Positions 10,661-18,205 of a stretch of DNA of 40,408 nt are shown one piece after another. How positions within the stretch are numbered: the first letter of the stretch is position 1; the number at the start of each line of letters is the position of its first letter. Below the pieces are notes generated by a model. The model did not search any database and was not told the DNA's origin. It saw only the letters and a program-made list of their open reading frames with translations. The stretch covers positions 1-40,408 of the forward strand of contig CAKPSA010000003.1 in NCBI GenBank assembly GCA_934183145.1, given 5' to 3'. The position numbers and the translations under genes were made by a program. Source of the stretch: an uncultured Veillonella sp. Its GTDB lineage: Bacteria; Bacillota; Negativicutes; Veillonellales; Veillonellaceae.

Positions 10661-11375
10661 GTGGCACCTCCTGTACAGGCGTCATATTTAGATTTTGGGA
10701 ATCCTCTACAATTAATCCATCACGCAATACTACATTACGACTAGCATAGGTTGCAATTTCAGGTTCATGTGTAACAAGGATAATGGTACGCCCTTCATCG
10801 TAAAGGCCTCTGAAAATATTCATAACATCAATAGTTGACTTGGAGTCAAGGTTACCTGTTGGTTCATCGGCCATGATGATAGCAGGATTATTTGCCAACG
10901 CACGAGCAATGGCCACACGTTGACGTTGACCACCAGACAACTCAGATGGCAAGTGATCCATACGTTCGCCAAGTCCAACGGAAGATAACAATGCAGCAGC
11001 TCGTTCATTACGCGATTTTTTATCCATCCCTGCATAAATCATAGGGAGCGCTACATTTTCTAAAGCTGTTAATTTTGTTAATAAGTTAAAACTTTGGAAT
11101 ACAAAGCCTATTTGTTTATTTCGTACAAAGGCCAATTCATCGTCTGATAAAGTAGCAACCTCATCGCCATTTAAACGATACGAACCAGTCGTTGGTCTGT
11201 CTAAACAGCCAAGAATGTTCATAAAGGTAGACTTACCAGAACCAGATGGACCCATAATAGATACGAATTCGCCTTTATTGACCTGTAAATCGATACCATG
11301 CAAAACAGGCACCGATAATTTACCATTTACATAGGTCTTCGTAATCCCTTGTATATCGATTACTGCTTGATTCAT
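10653..11375 (-). CDS. MacB/LolD-type ABC transporter ATP-binding protein
   Basis: A 240-aa ABC ATPase that energises the adjacent permease. Walker A is GPSGSGKST, the Q-loop lies in GFVFQSFNLL, the ABC signature is LSGGQRQRVAIARAL, Walker B is IIMADEPTGNLD and the switch His is in LVTHEPE; all catalytic residues are present. The start is the ATG at 11375, with AGG 5 nt upstream. A GTG two codons earlier overlaps the ribosome site. The gene sits 12 bp after macA-like and overlaps the permease by 8 nt, so the three proteins form one exporter. Confidence 0.95.
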   Translation of the reverse strand: MNQAVIDIQGITKTYVNGKLSVPVLHGIDLQVNKGEFVSIMGPSGSGKSTFMNILGCLDRPTTGSYRLNGDEVATLSDDELAFVRNKQIGFVFQSFNLLTKLTALENVALPMIYAGMDKKSRNERAAALLSSVGLGERMDHLPSELSGGQRQRVAIARALANNPAIIMADEPTGNLDSKSTIDVMNIFRGLYDEGRTIILVTHEPEIATYASRNVVLRDGLIVEDSQNLNMTPVQEVPHV

Positions 11376-11387
11376 ATTCACCTACTA

Positions 11388-12470
11388 TTAGAATGGTCCA
11401 CGGCTATTATTCTTAGGTGCTGTTACATCACCACTGACGATAATTTCATCACCTTCAGATAAACCTTTTAGAATTTGTACATTAGTATCCCCAGTTACAC
11501 CTGTAGAAACAGCTGTACGTACTGGTTGACCATCTTTAATCACATATACGTATTCCCCTTGTTTATCTGTACGCACTGCCGTAAGAGGTACCACCAATGT
11601 GTTTTTAATATCTTCACCAAAGATTGTGGCACGAGCCGTCATAGATGGTAAGAAATTGCTGGAAATATTTTCAGGAATTTGAACTTTTACAGTATAGTAT
11701 ACAACACTATTGCTTGTAGCACCCATGTTACCTTTTGTACCTTTTGCGATTTCAGATACATAGCCTGTGAAAGTTTCACCTGGTTTAGAATCTACAGTAA
11801 ATTCTACCTTAGCCCCTTGTTTAATACTACCGATGTCTGTTTCATCTACAGTTAAGTAAATTTCTAAATCACTTAAATCTGCAATCGTAGCGATAATCAT
11901 TTGTGTAGAAATACCGGTACTGATGGTTTGACCAGCTTTCAATGGTGTGCCTATAACAGTGCCAGACATTGGTGCTGTAATTGTAGCATCGCTTAAATCT
12001 GCTGCTGCGCGGTCATACGTAGATTTTGCACGTTCATAAGATGTTACAGAGTCATCATAAGTTTGTTGAGCGATAGCATTTTGCTCTGCTAATGCTTTAT
12101 AACGATTCATATCAAGTTCTGCTTTAGCTAATGCAGCTCGTGCATCATCTGCAGAGGCTTGCAATTGACGTGTATCAATATAAGCGATAACTTGACCAGC
12201 TGTAACTTGATCATTTTCTTTTACTAAGACTTTTTCAAGCTTACCAGCCACATTCGTAGAAACGTCTACATAATTTACAGGGTTAATAGTACCAGTTGCA
12301 CTAATACTAGTTTTTACATCACCCTTTTCTACCTTACCAGTTGTATATAAGTTTTGTGTTTGCTTAGAACCTTCGCTATGCATGTAGTAGTATGTACCAC
12401 CACCAAGAACACAAAGAACAACAGCACCTGCAATAATACGTTTGCGATGCTTTTGCAAAAATTCTTTCAT
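11388..12470 (-). CDS. MacA/HlyD-type periplasmic adaptor (membrane fusion protein)
   Basis: This 360-aa adaptor is the membrane-fusion partner of a MacB-type exporter. It begins with a basic N-terminus and a membrane anchor (about residues 9-31), then a lipoyl/barrel-sandwich half (VNYVDVSTNVAGKLEKVLVK), a short alpha-helical hairpin rich in Ala/Gln (about 105-160), the second lipoyl half (ATITAPMSGTVIGTPLKAGQ), a beta-barrel domain and a membrane-proximal domain. In a diderm it would bridge to a TolC-like outer-membrane channel, which is not in this window. AAGGAG lies 6 nt before the ATG. It is the first gene of the operon and has its own promoter and palindrome 50-100 bp upstream. Confidence 0.93.
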   Translation of the reverse strand: MKEFLQKHRKRIIAGAVVLCVLGGGTYYYMHSEGSKQTQNLYTTGKVEKGDVKTSISATGTINPVNYVDVSTNVAGKLEKVLVKENDQVTAGQVIAYIDTRQLQASADDARAALAKAELDMNRYKALAEQNAIAQQTYDDSVTSYERAKSTYDRAAADLSDATITAPMSGTVIGTPLKAGQTISTGISTQMIIATIADLSDLEIYLTVDETDIGSIKQGAKVEFTVDSKPGETFTGYVSEIAKGTKGNMGATSNSVVYYTVKVQIPENISSNFLPSMTARATIFGEDIKNTLVVPLTAVRTDKQGEYVYVIKDGQPVRTAVSTGVTGDTNVQILKGLSEGDEIIVSGDVTAPKNNSRGPF

Positions 12471-12522
12471 TATAATCTCCTTATATTAAGACGAAGATAT
12501 TTGCACAACATGTATCATTTCT

Positions 12523-12543
12523 AACAATACTAATAGTATTGTT
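12523..12543. promoter_or_regulatory. Palindrome at the macA-like transcription start (candidate operator)
   Basis: Arms AACAATACT (12523-12531) and AGTATTGTT (12535-12543) are perfect inverted repeats with a 3-nt centre. The palindrome begins 2 bp downstream of a perfect -10 box, so it covers the expected start site. That is a classic repressor position, for example for a TetR-, GntR- or MarR-type protein. No regulator gene is in the window. Confidence 0.6.
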
Positions 12544-12545
12544 AA

Positions 12546-12574
12546 ATTATACAGTACCAATTACTTTTATGCAA
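12546..12574 (-). promoter_or_regulatory. Promoter of the MacAB-like operon
   Basis: On the minus strand, TTGCAT (12569-12574) is followed after exactly 17 bp by a perfect TATAAT (12546-12551). The macA-like start codon is about 75 bp downstream. The same TTGCAT-17-TATAAT arrangement is seen in front of rpmE. Confidence 0.75.
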
Positions 12575-12604
12575 TATAATTTCATTCATGAATAAATGAT
12601 GATA

Positions 12605-12633
12605 AAAATAGAAAATGACCCTTACGGGTCATT
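12605..12633 (-). terminator. Terminator of pfkA
   Basis: An 8-bp stem (AATGACCC at 12614-12621 with GGGTCATT at 12626-12633) closes a 4-nt loop. On the minus strand it is followed by a T-rich tract (TTTTCTATTTTT). It lies directly after the pfkA stop codon. Confidence 0.85.
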
Positions 12634-12640
12634 ACTAGAA

Positions 12641-13600
12641 TTAACTACTTAATATGGATAATAGTGTATAGTCCTTCTCTTGAATAGGAAAATCCAAAAG
12701 CTCTGCCTCCTGATAGGAAATAGCACGAATATGACCATCTATATAGCCCAATAATCGATTATCTGTACCATTCATTAATAAATCAATACAAGTTTCACTC
12801 ATACGAGCCGCTAAAATGGCGTCAAATGCAGAGGGACCGCCACCGCGTTGTAAATATCCCAATACGGTCAAGCTTGGATCAAATTCCGTATGTTCCTTAA
12901 TATAGGATTTTACTTCTCCACTATTGTAAGCACCTTCAGCAACGAGTATCACACTATATTCTTTACCACGTATCTGTGTTTTCTTTAAATGACGACACAC
13001 CTCATGCAAAGGCATAGGTTTTTCAGGAACGAGTACAATTTCTGCACCACAGGCAAGACCCGCTTTAAGCGCAATATGACCTGATTTACGTCCCATCACC
13101 TCTACAATGGCGACGCGTTCATGGGAGTTAGATGTATCACGAATTCTACCAACCGCATCAACCACAGTATTGAGGGCCGTATCAAAGCCTATAGTATATT
13201 GAGTACCACCCATATCATTATCTATGGTGCATGGAATTGTCATGGTAGACATGCCAAGCTCAGCTAAACTTGTAGCACCTCTCATAGAGCCATCTCCACC
13301 GATAACAATAAGGTGATTAATACCATGGGCGTTCAAAATATCGTAAGCTTTACGCTGAACATCTTCATTTTGAAACTCTGAAAAACGCGCTGTTTTTAGC
13401 ATCGTACCACCTTGGGTAATAATGCCACCCACAGAACGGTTTGATAAAGGAATGAACTGCTCCTCCATAATACCTAAATAGCCACGTTCAATACCAAAAA
13501 CTTCAAACCCTTCATGTATTGCTTTTCGAGTTAGCGCTCTGATGGCGGCGTTCATTCCAGGTGCGTCTCCGCCGCTTGTTAGTATTGCGATTCTTCTCAT
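12641..13600 (-). CDS. pfkA: ATP-dependent 6-phosphofructokinase
   Basis: This 319-aa protein is a bacterial PfkA, which phosphorylates fructose 6-phosphate to fructose 1,6-bisphosphate. It shows TSGGDAPGMNAAIR at the N-terminus, the ATP-binding IGGDGSMRGA, the catalytic TIDNDMGGTQYTIGFDTA, and EVMGRKSGHIALKAG. The glycine in GGDGS, and the absence of the GGDDT and KTIDND forms, marks it as ATP- rather than pyrophosphate-dependent. The start is the ATG at 13600 (MRRIAILTSGG), with AAGGGGG 8 nt upstream; the frame is open for 33 further codons, but these lie inside the upstream gene. Its first 89 bp overlap, in another frame, the end of the shikimate-kinase-like gene. Confidence 0.95.
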   Translation of the reverse strand: MRRIAILTSGGDAPGMNAAIRALTRKAIHEGFEVFGIERGYLGIMEEQFIPLSNRSVGGIITQGGTMLKTARFSEFQNEDVQRKAYDILNAHGINHLIVIGGDGSMRGATSLAELGMSTMTIPCTIDNDMGGTQYTIGFDTALNTVVDAVGRIRDTSNSHERVAIVEVMGRKSGHIALKAGLACGAEIVLVPEKPMPLHEVCRHLKKTQIRGKEYSVILVAEGAYNSGEVKSYIKEHTEFDPSLTVLGYLQRGGGPSAFDAILAARMSETCIDLLMNGTDNRLLGYIDGHIRAISYQEAELLDFPIQEKDYTLLSILSS

Positions 13601-14450
13601 ATCCGCTACCCCCTTGTGGTGTACGTTGTTTGGATATAGCTTCTGACTTTCGTCCTTTACCTGCCTGATTAGACGTTTTATGTTTACGCCGTTTATCATT
13701 GCCCAATTTATGAGATTCTACCCGGTCGGAATGTTCTTTATTAACGACTATTTTAGTAGCTACTGTATCATTAGAAATCGTCGTATTCGGATGATTAAAA
13801 CGTTCCGATTTAGATAATCTATGATTATCTTTTGTATTTCTTTGAGAGTTATTAAATTGTAGTTCTTGAGATGACGGTTTTACATCTCTAGTATCCGTAT
13901 CATTGGGTTGACGTCTTGCTTTAAATTGAACATCTGAGGTAACTAATTCATCCTCAATGCGTTGCATAAAATCATAGGTCCGACCATTTGTTGTATCTAG
14001 TACAAAATCACACTGCTTATACACCGGTTTCCAGGATTGTATCATAGCATGTACAAAGGCATGAACATTGTTGTAATCCATGGTTGGCCGCTTCCCAATA
14101 CGGCGATTCACACGGCTCACAATGCGAAATTGTGCAGCTCGGATACCAATGATGTAAGAATATTTTTTCAATACCTTTAATGTGCGATGTTCAATGGGGA
14201 AATTACCACCTACAGAGATAACAGCTTCATGGTACAAGCAAACCTTCTTCAGTACATCCATTTCTGCACGGCGGAAGGCTTTCTCCCCAATTTTCTTGAA
14301 TATTTCAGCAATAGGCAACCCAAAACGACCTTCTAATACGCGATCGGTATCTACAAATTGCCATCCCTTGCGTTCTGCAAGATTACGACCGAAATGGCTC
14401 TTGCCACTCCCCATAGAACCGATGAGCATAATATTGCGTTTTATTATCAT
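13512..14450 (-). CDS. Divergent shikimate-kinase-like P-loop kinase with long basic tail
   Basis: The 312-aa product starts with a shikimate-kinase-like fold of about 170 residues. Walker A is GSMGSGKSHFG, DTD and FRRAE match the shikimate-site Asp and the first Arg, and KRPTMD matches the lid. However, the usual GGG motif reads VGGNF, and the Arg of the R-x-P-L-Y motif is replaced in SWKPVYKQCDF, so shikimate may not be the substrate. Residues from about 170 onward form a low-complexity tail rich in Lys, Arg, Asn, Ser and Gln with no domain. Its last ~29 codons overlap the start of pfkA. The ATG at 14450 has AAGGGG 10 nt upstream; a later ATG (residue 8) is also possible. It is co-transcribed with pfkA. 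Confidence 0.7.
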   Translation of the reverse strand: MIIKRNIMLIGSMGSGKSHFGRNLAERKGWQFVDTDRVLEGRFGLPIAEIFKKIGEKAFRRAEMDVLKKVCLYHEAVISVGGNFPIEHRTLKVLKKYSYIIGIRAAQFRIVSRVNRRIGKRPTMDYNNVHAFVHAMIQSWKPVYKQCDFVLDTTNGRTYDFMQRIEDELVTSDVQFKARRQPNDTDTRDVKPSSQELQFNNSQRNTKDNHRLSKSERFNHPNTTISNDTVATKIVVNKEHSDRVESHKLGNDKRRKHKTSNQAGKGRKSEAISKQRTPQGGSGYEKNRNTNKRRRRTWNERRHQSANSKSNT

Positions 14451-14483
14451 GTATTATGTGCCCCTTATTATTTCATATCCTCC

Positions 14484-14511
14484 ATTGTACTATAAAATGC
14501 TATAAAAACAA
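14484..14511 (-). promoter_or_regulatory. Likely promoter of the kinase-like/pfkA pair
   Basis: On the minus strand TTGTTT (14506-14511) is followed after 16 bp by TACAAT (14484-14489), about 35 bp before the start codon. The -35 box falls inside the U-tract of the preceding terminator, an economical but plausible layout. Confidence 0.45.
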
Positions 14512-14546
14512 AGACAGACTATAGAGTAACTCTCTATAATCTGTCT
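14501..14546 (-). terminator. Terminator of the pilus cluster
   Basis: A 15-bp stem with one mismatch (14512-14526 with 14532-14546, outer arms AGACAGA/TCTGTCT) and a 5-nt loop is followed on the minus strand by TTGTTTTTATAG. It lies 33 bp past the stop of the last pilus gene and marks the end of that operon. Confidence 0.8.
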
Positions 14547-14578
14547 CTATTAGTATTACTAAAAAAACAATTTATATC

Positions 14579-15097
14579 CTAGGACCTCATAGTCGGTTTC
14601 ACTGCACAATGTACATATACTACATTGCCTTTCCGTTCTATGTCCTCTATTTCTATACGGCGTGAAGGTTCTTTTTCTTCAACAGTATTAATCCAGTTTA
14701 TAAGGCGTTCTGTACTCCCTAATAAATTTAACTCTAATACACCTTCATGCTCATCAGTACTAACAATCATTAATGGTTCTCCTTGCAAAGAATCAAAAAC
14801 ACTTGTATTAGAACTCGTGTTAGATAACGTATTTCGGGTAAAAGCTTTTAATAATTTGGCTTCCTTAGAAACAATATAATCTGATTCAGCATTCATTTTG
14901 ATAACATAGTTTCCCCGTTGTTCTTTTAATTGAGTAGCTTTCTGATTTAAACTAATAGTTCCATATAATGAAATACTAATGATTATGCCCCACACTATTC
15001 CCGCGACTACTATCCTCTCTACTGGATGAGTTGTGCTCTCCTTTAGATCCTTCCATATGGAAAGTATACATTTCTTTATCTGCTTTAACTGTTCCAT
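14579..15097 (-). CDS. PilO/GspM-like pilus assembly protein
   Basis: This 172-aa bitopic protein has a cytoplasmic N-terminus, one membrane helix (about 28-50, VAGIVWGIIISISLYG), a coiled-coil-prone stretch and a small C-terminal alpha/beta domain. That architecture and its place directly behind PilM- and PilN-like genes identify it as the PilO (or GspM) member of the inner-membrane alignment complex; sequence similarity alone is weak. Its ATG has GGAG 4 nt upstream. The first 122 bp overlap the end of the PilN-like gene in another frame, and no later start codon would keep the membrane helix intact. It is the last gene of the cluster, followed by a terminator. Confidence 0.6.
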   Translation of the reverse strand: MEQLKQIKKCILSIWKDLKESTTHPVERIVVAGIVWGIIISISLYGTISLNQKATQLKEQRGNYVIKMNAESDYIVSKEAKLLKAFTRNTLSNTSSNTSVFDSLQGEPLMIVSTDEHEGVLELNLLGSTERLINWINTVEEKEPSRRIEIEDIERKGNVVYVHCAVKPTMRS

Positions 15098-15572
15098 GGC
15101 ACTCCAGTCCTATTAACCTTTGTTGAAGACTAGCTATAAACTTACGACACGCTTCATCACTAACACCTATACCATCTACTGTAATATGTCCATCCTTTAT
15201 ATTTAGATGCTGTAAACTAATGCCTTGTTCCATAGCAATATCAAGGACATATATGACCATACTATTTTGATGTAGATATGATGTATCCTTTCCAGAACGG
15301 TTCTTAAGTAATTGTTGTTTAACTGATGTTATCTCCTCATACTGTTTTTCTATCAACTGATACTGTGAATTTTCAACTAAAGCCAATAGCTCTGATTTTT
15401 CAGCTTTATAATGTTCATAACTCAACAAACAGCAACCTATAGATAGTAATCCTACTATTCCGTATACAATACTCATACCATATAGATAATATCGGTATCT
15501 GTGCCACAAACTATGCCAATGTAAGGATCGAGGCATTAAATTAATATATCTATCATTACCAGCCCAAGCCAA
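14976..15572 (-). CDS. PilN-like pilus assembly protein
   Basis: The 198-aa protein carries the PilN hallmark near its N-terminus (RYINLMPRSL, compare INLLP), then a membrane helix (about 32-52), a coiled coil (about 55-95) and a small ferredoxin-like domain. In type IV pili the N-terminal motif binds PilM. The best start is TTG at 15572, inside the end of the PilM-like gene with a distant AGGGGG; a later ATG would cut off the INLMP motif. The last ~40 residues are encoded in the overlap with the PilO-like gene, and the final ~20 are hydrophilic and look like read-on rather than fold. Confidence 0.65.
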   Translation of the reverse strand: MAWAGNDRYINLMPRSLHWHSLWHRYRYYLYGMSIVYGIVGLLSIGCCLLSYEHYKAEKSELLALVENSQYQLIEKQYEEITSVKQQLLKNRSGKDTSYLHQNSMVIYVLDIAMEQGISLQHLNIKDGHITVDGIGVSDEACRKFIASLQQRLIGLECHGTVKADKEMYTFHMEGSKGEHNSSSREDSSRGNSVGHNH

Positions 15573-16410
15573 TCCATTTAAGCCCCCTTGCAGCCATACC
15601 TATAGCCATATCCCAATCTAATTCTCCTTGTTTACACCGGTTGCGACCTCGACCAAGGAATAATAAAGGAATATATTCTGTCTCGCCATATATAGAAATA
15701 ATGACTTCCATATCATTCCGTTCTTCTTCAGTTAACTGGTCTAATCCGTACAGCTTAATCCCTTGTACTTTATCTACGCCAAACTCTTGTAGTCTAGCTT
15801 CTAATACTTCCATAGCTTCTGATACATCACTACTACTAATAGGGACAATCCGTTCCTGAATGCATATATCATTCCACCATAGCCATAAATGTAGATGGTC
15901 CTTCTCAACGACACCGGTCACTGTCCCACTACGCCGCATCAAACTATAGCAAATGGGAATAAGCCAAAAATCAATTACATCTACCGGCGCATAGGTATCT
16001 CGTATGCCCTGTTTTAAAAGCTCTAATGAATGACGCTCTACAGCTACCATAAACATATGGTAATTATGCCTTGGATATTCTCGACGACATGCGTCCATTT
16101 GGAAGCTATCTCCATCAAAACTAAAGTAATCCTCTACATTCCATTTGATGAACTCTTTCATATCGAAATCGTGAGGATCATAAGGCGCCACATGCATTTG
16201 TGTATCGATATTAGCAACAATGCTGTAGGCCCCATCATCTAAATCGTACATTTCAATAAATTTTCTAACATCCTCATCAATAGGTGCACTGCGTTTCATT
16301 TCTAGTGCATCAGTAATGACCATCGTTTTATTTTCTACATGAGCTGTCACACATACAATACGTTTATCGGTAATACATACGCCAGTATGTATTTTCTTTC
16401 TTCGTTTCAT
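15556..16410 (-). CDS. Divergent PilM-like protein
   Basis: The position (upstream of PilN- and PilO-like genes), the length (284 aa) and the end AIGMAARGLKW, which resembles the A-x-GLALR end of PilM, suggest the actin-like cytoplasmic ring protein of type IV pili. The N-terminus reads HTGVCITDKRIVCVTA where PilM has a GLDIG-type phosphate-binding loop, and the protein is about 60 residues shorter than typical PilM. It may be a PilM that no longer binds nucleotide, or a GspL-like protein. There is no membrane helix. GAGGTG lies ahead of the ATG at 16410. It overlaps the PilN-like gene by 17 bp. Confidence 0.55.
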   Translation of the reverse strand: MKRRKKIHTGVCITDKRIVCVTAHVENKTMVITDALEMKRSAPIDEDVRKFIEMYDLDDGAYSIVANIDTQMHVAPYDPHDFDMKEFIKWNVEDYFSFDGDSFQMDACRREYPRHNYHMFMVAVERHSLELLKQGIRDTYAPVDVIDFWLIPICYSLMRRSGTVTGVVEKDHLHLWLWWNDICIQERIVPISSSDVSEAMEVLEARLQEFGVDKVQGIKLYGLDQLTEEERNDMEVIISIYGETEYIPLLFLGRGRNRCKQGELDWDMAIGMAARGLKWIGLGW

Positions 16411-16419
16411 AGATTCACC

Positions 16420-16827
16420 TCAATATGGTTTTACCTTCATAACATGCATATGATTATCCTCATCTACAGTCACATACATATGCACACGACTCACTATTTC
16501 CTGATGTTTCAATTTGCCATAGCTCATAATATGACGGGGATTATCTGGTGATAGGTCTGCTTCAATAGTAATTTCCACATCCGCATCATCAGCTACAACT
16601 AGCTTTTTCTGAAAGTCCCATGTATTACCTGCTTTACAATAGCCTACAAACCAATGTGCTCCACTTTGAGCTGCATAGTGAGCCTCTTCTAAATGCAATT
16701 CATCTACTGCATTGCTTTCACATATTTGACCTATACGCAATCCCATAAAGGCCAACAATAACAAAAAAGACATTGTAAATACTGCGACATATGTAATAAA
16801 CCCTGTATTATGGGCTTCCATGTTCAT
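16420..16827 (-). CDS. PilX-like minor pilin component
   Basis: A 135-aa protein with a short N-terminus (MNMEAHNTG), one hydrophobic helix (FITYVAVFTMSFLLLLAFMG) and the helix-turn motif EEAHYAAQSGAHWFV, close to the A-x-x-AAQSG pattern of PilX/PulK-type minor pilins. The G-F junction fits a prepilin peptidase site, but Glu+5 is missing, as is usual for the GspK/PilX position. The start at 16827 has GAGG 9 nt upstream; earlier ATGs lie deeper in the preceding gene. It overlaps that gene by 20 bp. It probably sits at the pilus tip and helps initiate assembly. Confidence 0.6.
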   Translation of the reverse strand: MNMEAHNTGFITYVAVFTMSFLLLLAFMGLRIGQICESNAVDELHLEEAHYAAQSGAHWFVGYCKAGNTWDFQKKLVVADDADVEITIEADLSPDNPRHIMSYGKLKHQEIVSRVHMYVTVDEDNHMHVMKVKPY

Positions 16828-17383
16828 GATTCGTTTCCTCATTATCTTTATACCAATCATATATATTACTTTGCCCTATGGCGACTTCATATATAGCTAA
16901 TCCTCCATATCCAGCAGTATATTGATGGTCACTAGTAAATCGATTTGTAATATACCAGCGCAAATGTACTGTTCCGCTTTCATCCATACTAAAAGGGTAT
17001 TCCTGTGTATATCCAACATTTCGCTTATCCTTAGTGCCGATAATACGGCTGCCGCTAACAGGTTGTAAGCTACCATCTGTAAGCTTTCTATATAGTGCAT
17101 GGCGTTGTAATGTTAATGTAGTCCGCTTAGGATCGTGAATATATAAACTCCTATTTCGCTCCTCTACCGTTATCTGTACAGGATTCCATATGATTTGAGC
17201 CACAACCATGCGCCTCGTATATCGACCATCCTCCATCATGGCTACGCTATCTACTAATTTTGCATTCCACATAACTCCGTAAAAAACGATTCCTAATAAC
17301 AAGGTTAGAACGATAATAGAAATAGTTATACTGATGAGTGTGGAATACAAAATAAACCCTCGTTGTGTATCCCGGGCTCTCAT
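16808..17383 (-). CDS. PilW/GspJ-like pseudopilin
   Basis: A 191-aa protein with a prepilin-type start, QRG followed by FILYSTLISITISIIVLTLLLG (about residues 9-31), then a soluble beta-rich domain. Cleavage would be after the Gly at residue 9. Glu+5 is not present. The size and place among minor pilins suggest a PilW/GspJ-like role. Its ATG overlaps the stop of the preceding gene by 4 nt (ATGA) and has GGAGG 7 nt upstream, so it is coupled. Confidence 0.6.
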   Translation of the reverse strand: MRARDTQRGFILYSTLISITISIIVLTLLLGIVFYGVMWNAKLVDSVAMMEDGRYTRRMVVAQIIWNPVQITVEERNRSLYIHDPKRTTLTLQRHALYRKLTDGSLQPVSGSRIIGTKDKRNVGYTQEYPFSMDESGTVHLRWYITNRFTSDHQYTAGYGGLAIYEVAIGQSNIYDWYKDNEETNHEHGSP

Positions 17384-17847
17384 CGTATTTCCTCCAAATC
17401 AAGAGATAAGCTATACACAACAGATTCATTCTCTATAGCCTGCACAGTTAATCGTTGTAGGATGATGCCATTTTCTACGATAGGTTCTACATGGGTTTTA
17501 TAGGTAATAGATTCACTGGGACTCATAATGAATTGAGAGTTATGTATACGTTCTTGAATATGCCCTGTTTGATAATAGATGGATTTATTTTCCTCTAAAT
17601 AAGTTATAGTGTCTTGTAGTATATGATCCCAATAATAAGCCTTATAGATTGTTAAGGTAGCCATCCAAAATATAGATAATATAACTGGCAAAATAAACAT
17701 AATAATGGCTGTTGATACTAGTGCATCACCATACATAAAGCCCTTAATGGACTTCTTCCCATCGAATCCGTCCCGTCTGCACCGATATCCATATACGATT
17801 TCTCTCACCACTTTCTCGATCTCGTAAAATAAGTTCCGTTCCATCAT
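17380..17847 (-). CDS. PilV/GspI-like pseudopilin
   Basis: A 155-aa protein with the prepilin-like segment KG-FMYGDALVSTAIIMFILPV: the cleavage Gly is at about residue 36 and an acidic residue (Asp) is at +5. A soluble domain of about 90 residues follows. The ATG at 17847 has AGGA 7 nt upstream, which gives an unusually long leader and a 104-bp overlap with the previous gene. GTG codons 12-13 residues further in have no clear ribosome site. Probably a minor pilin. Confidence 0.55.
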   Translation of the reverse strand: MMERNLFYEIEKVVREIVYGYRCRRDGFDGKKSIKGFMYGDALVSTAIIMFILPVILSIFWMATLTIYKAYYWDHILQDTITYLEENKSIYYQTGHIQERIHNSQFIMSPSESITYKTHVEPIVENGIILQRLTVQAIENESVVYSLSLDLEEIR

Positions 17848-18205
17848 AAGGTAATCCTAGAGAAGAAAAAGAGATAACCGTTAAGGGTTGTACATTTTCA
17901 ATCCCTGCAGGTAACGATATATTAACTGTAGGATGATGAGAATCCTCCTCTAAGGTATAGCTATCTTTATTTAATATGAATAACATACGCCCTTTTCCAT
18001 TAGACTTATGCCCAAGCATAGACCAAAGTTGTACCTTTTTTAACATATATACGACTTCTTGAGTACTTCCATTTAGAGCATAACGACTAGGCGTCGTTAC
18101 AATAGGTAATGACATAGAAATAAGAAGTAAAAATAAACTAATGGCAATAATCCACTCGGCTAACAAAGAGCCATACTGATGATGTATAGGTTGTGCCTTA
18201 ACCAT
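17744..18205 (-). CDS. GspH/FimT-like pseudopilin
   Basis: The 153-aa product has a short leader, then YG-SLLAEWIIAISLFLLLISMSLP, a pilin-type helix with Glu at +5 but Ser instead of Phe at +1. The C-terminal part has the pattern of a GspH/FimT domain (FSSLGLPYDGTELILRD, then IWISVQTGRIRWEE; compare F-x-x-x-G in GspH). The start is the ATG at 18205 with GGAGG 10 nt upstream. It overlaps the prepilin peptidase gene by 46 bp and the next pseudopilin by 104 bp. Confidence 0.65.
   Translation of the reverse strand: MVKAQPIHHQYGSLLAEWIIAISLFLLLISMSLPIVTTPSRYALNGSTQEVVYMLKKVQLWSMLGHKSNGKGRMLFILNKDSYTLEEDSHHPTVNISLPAGIENVQPLTVISFSSLGLPYDGTELILRDRESGERNRIWISVQTGRIRWEEVH

Noticed and set aside
10820..11035. 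71-codon minus-strand frame inside the ATPase gene
   Set aside because: It is an alternative frame within the ABC ATPase gene with no independent ribosome site.
12641..13699. Longer PfkA start at 13699
   Set aside because: The extra 33 residues have no family counterpart; MRRIAILTSGG with AAGGGGG upstream is the standard start.
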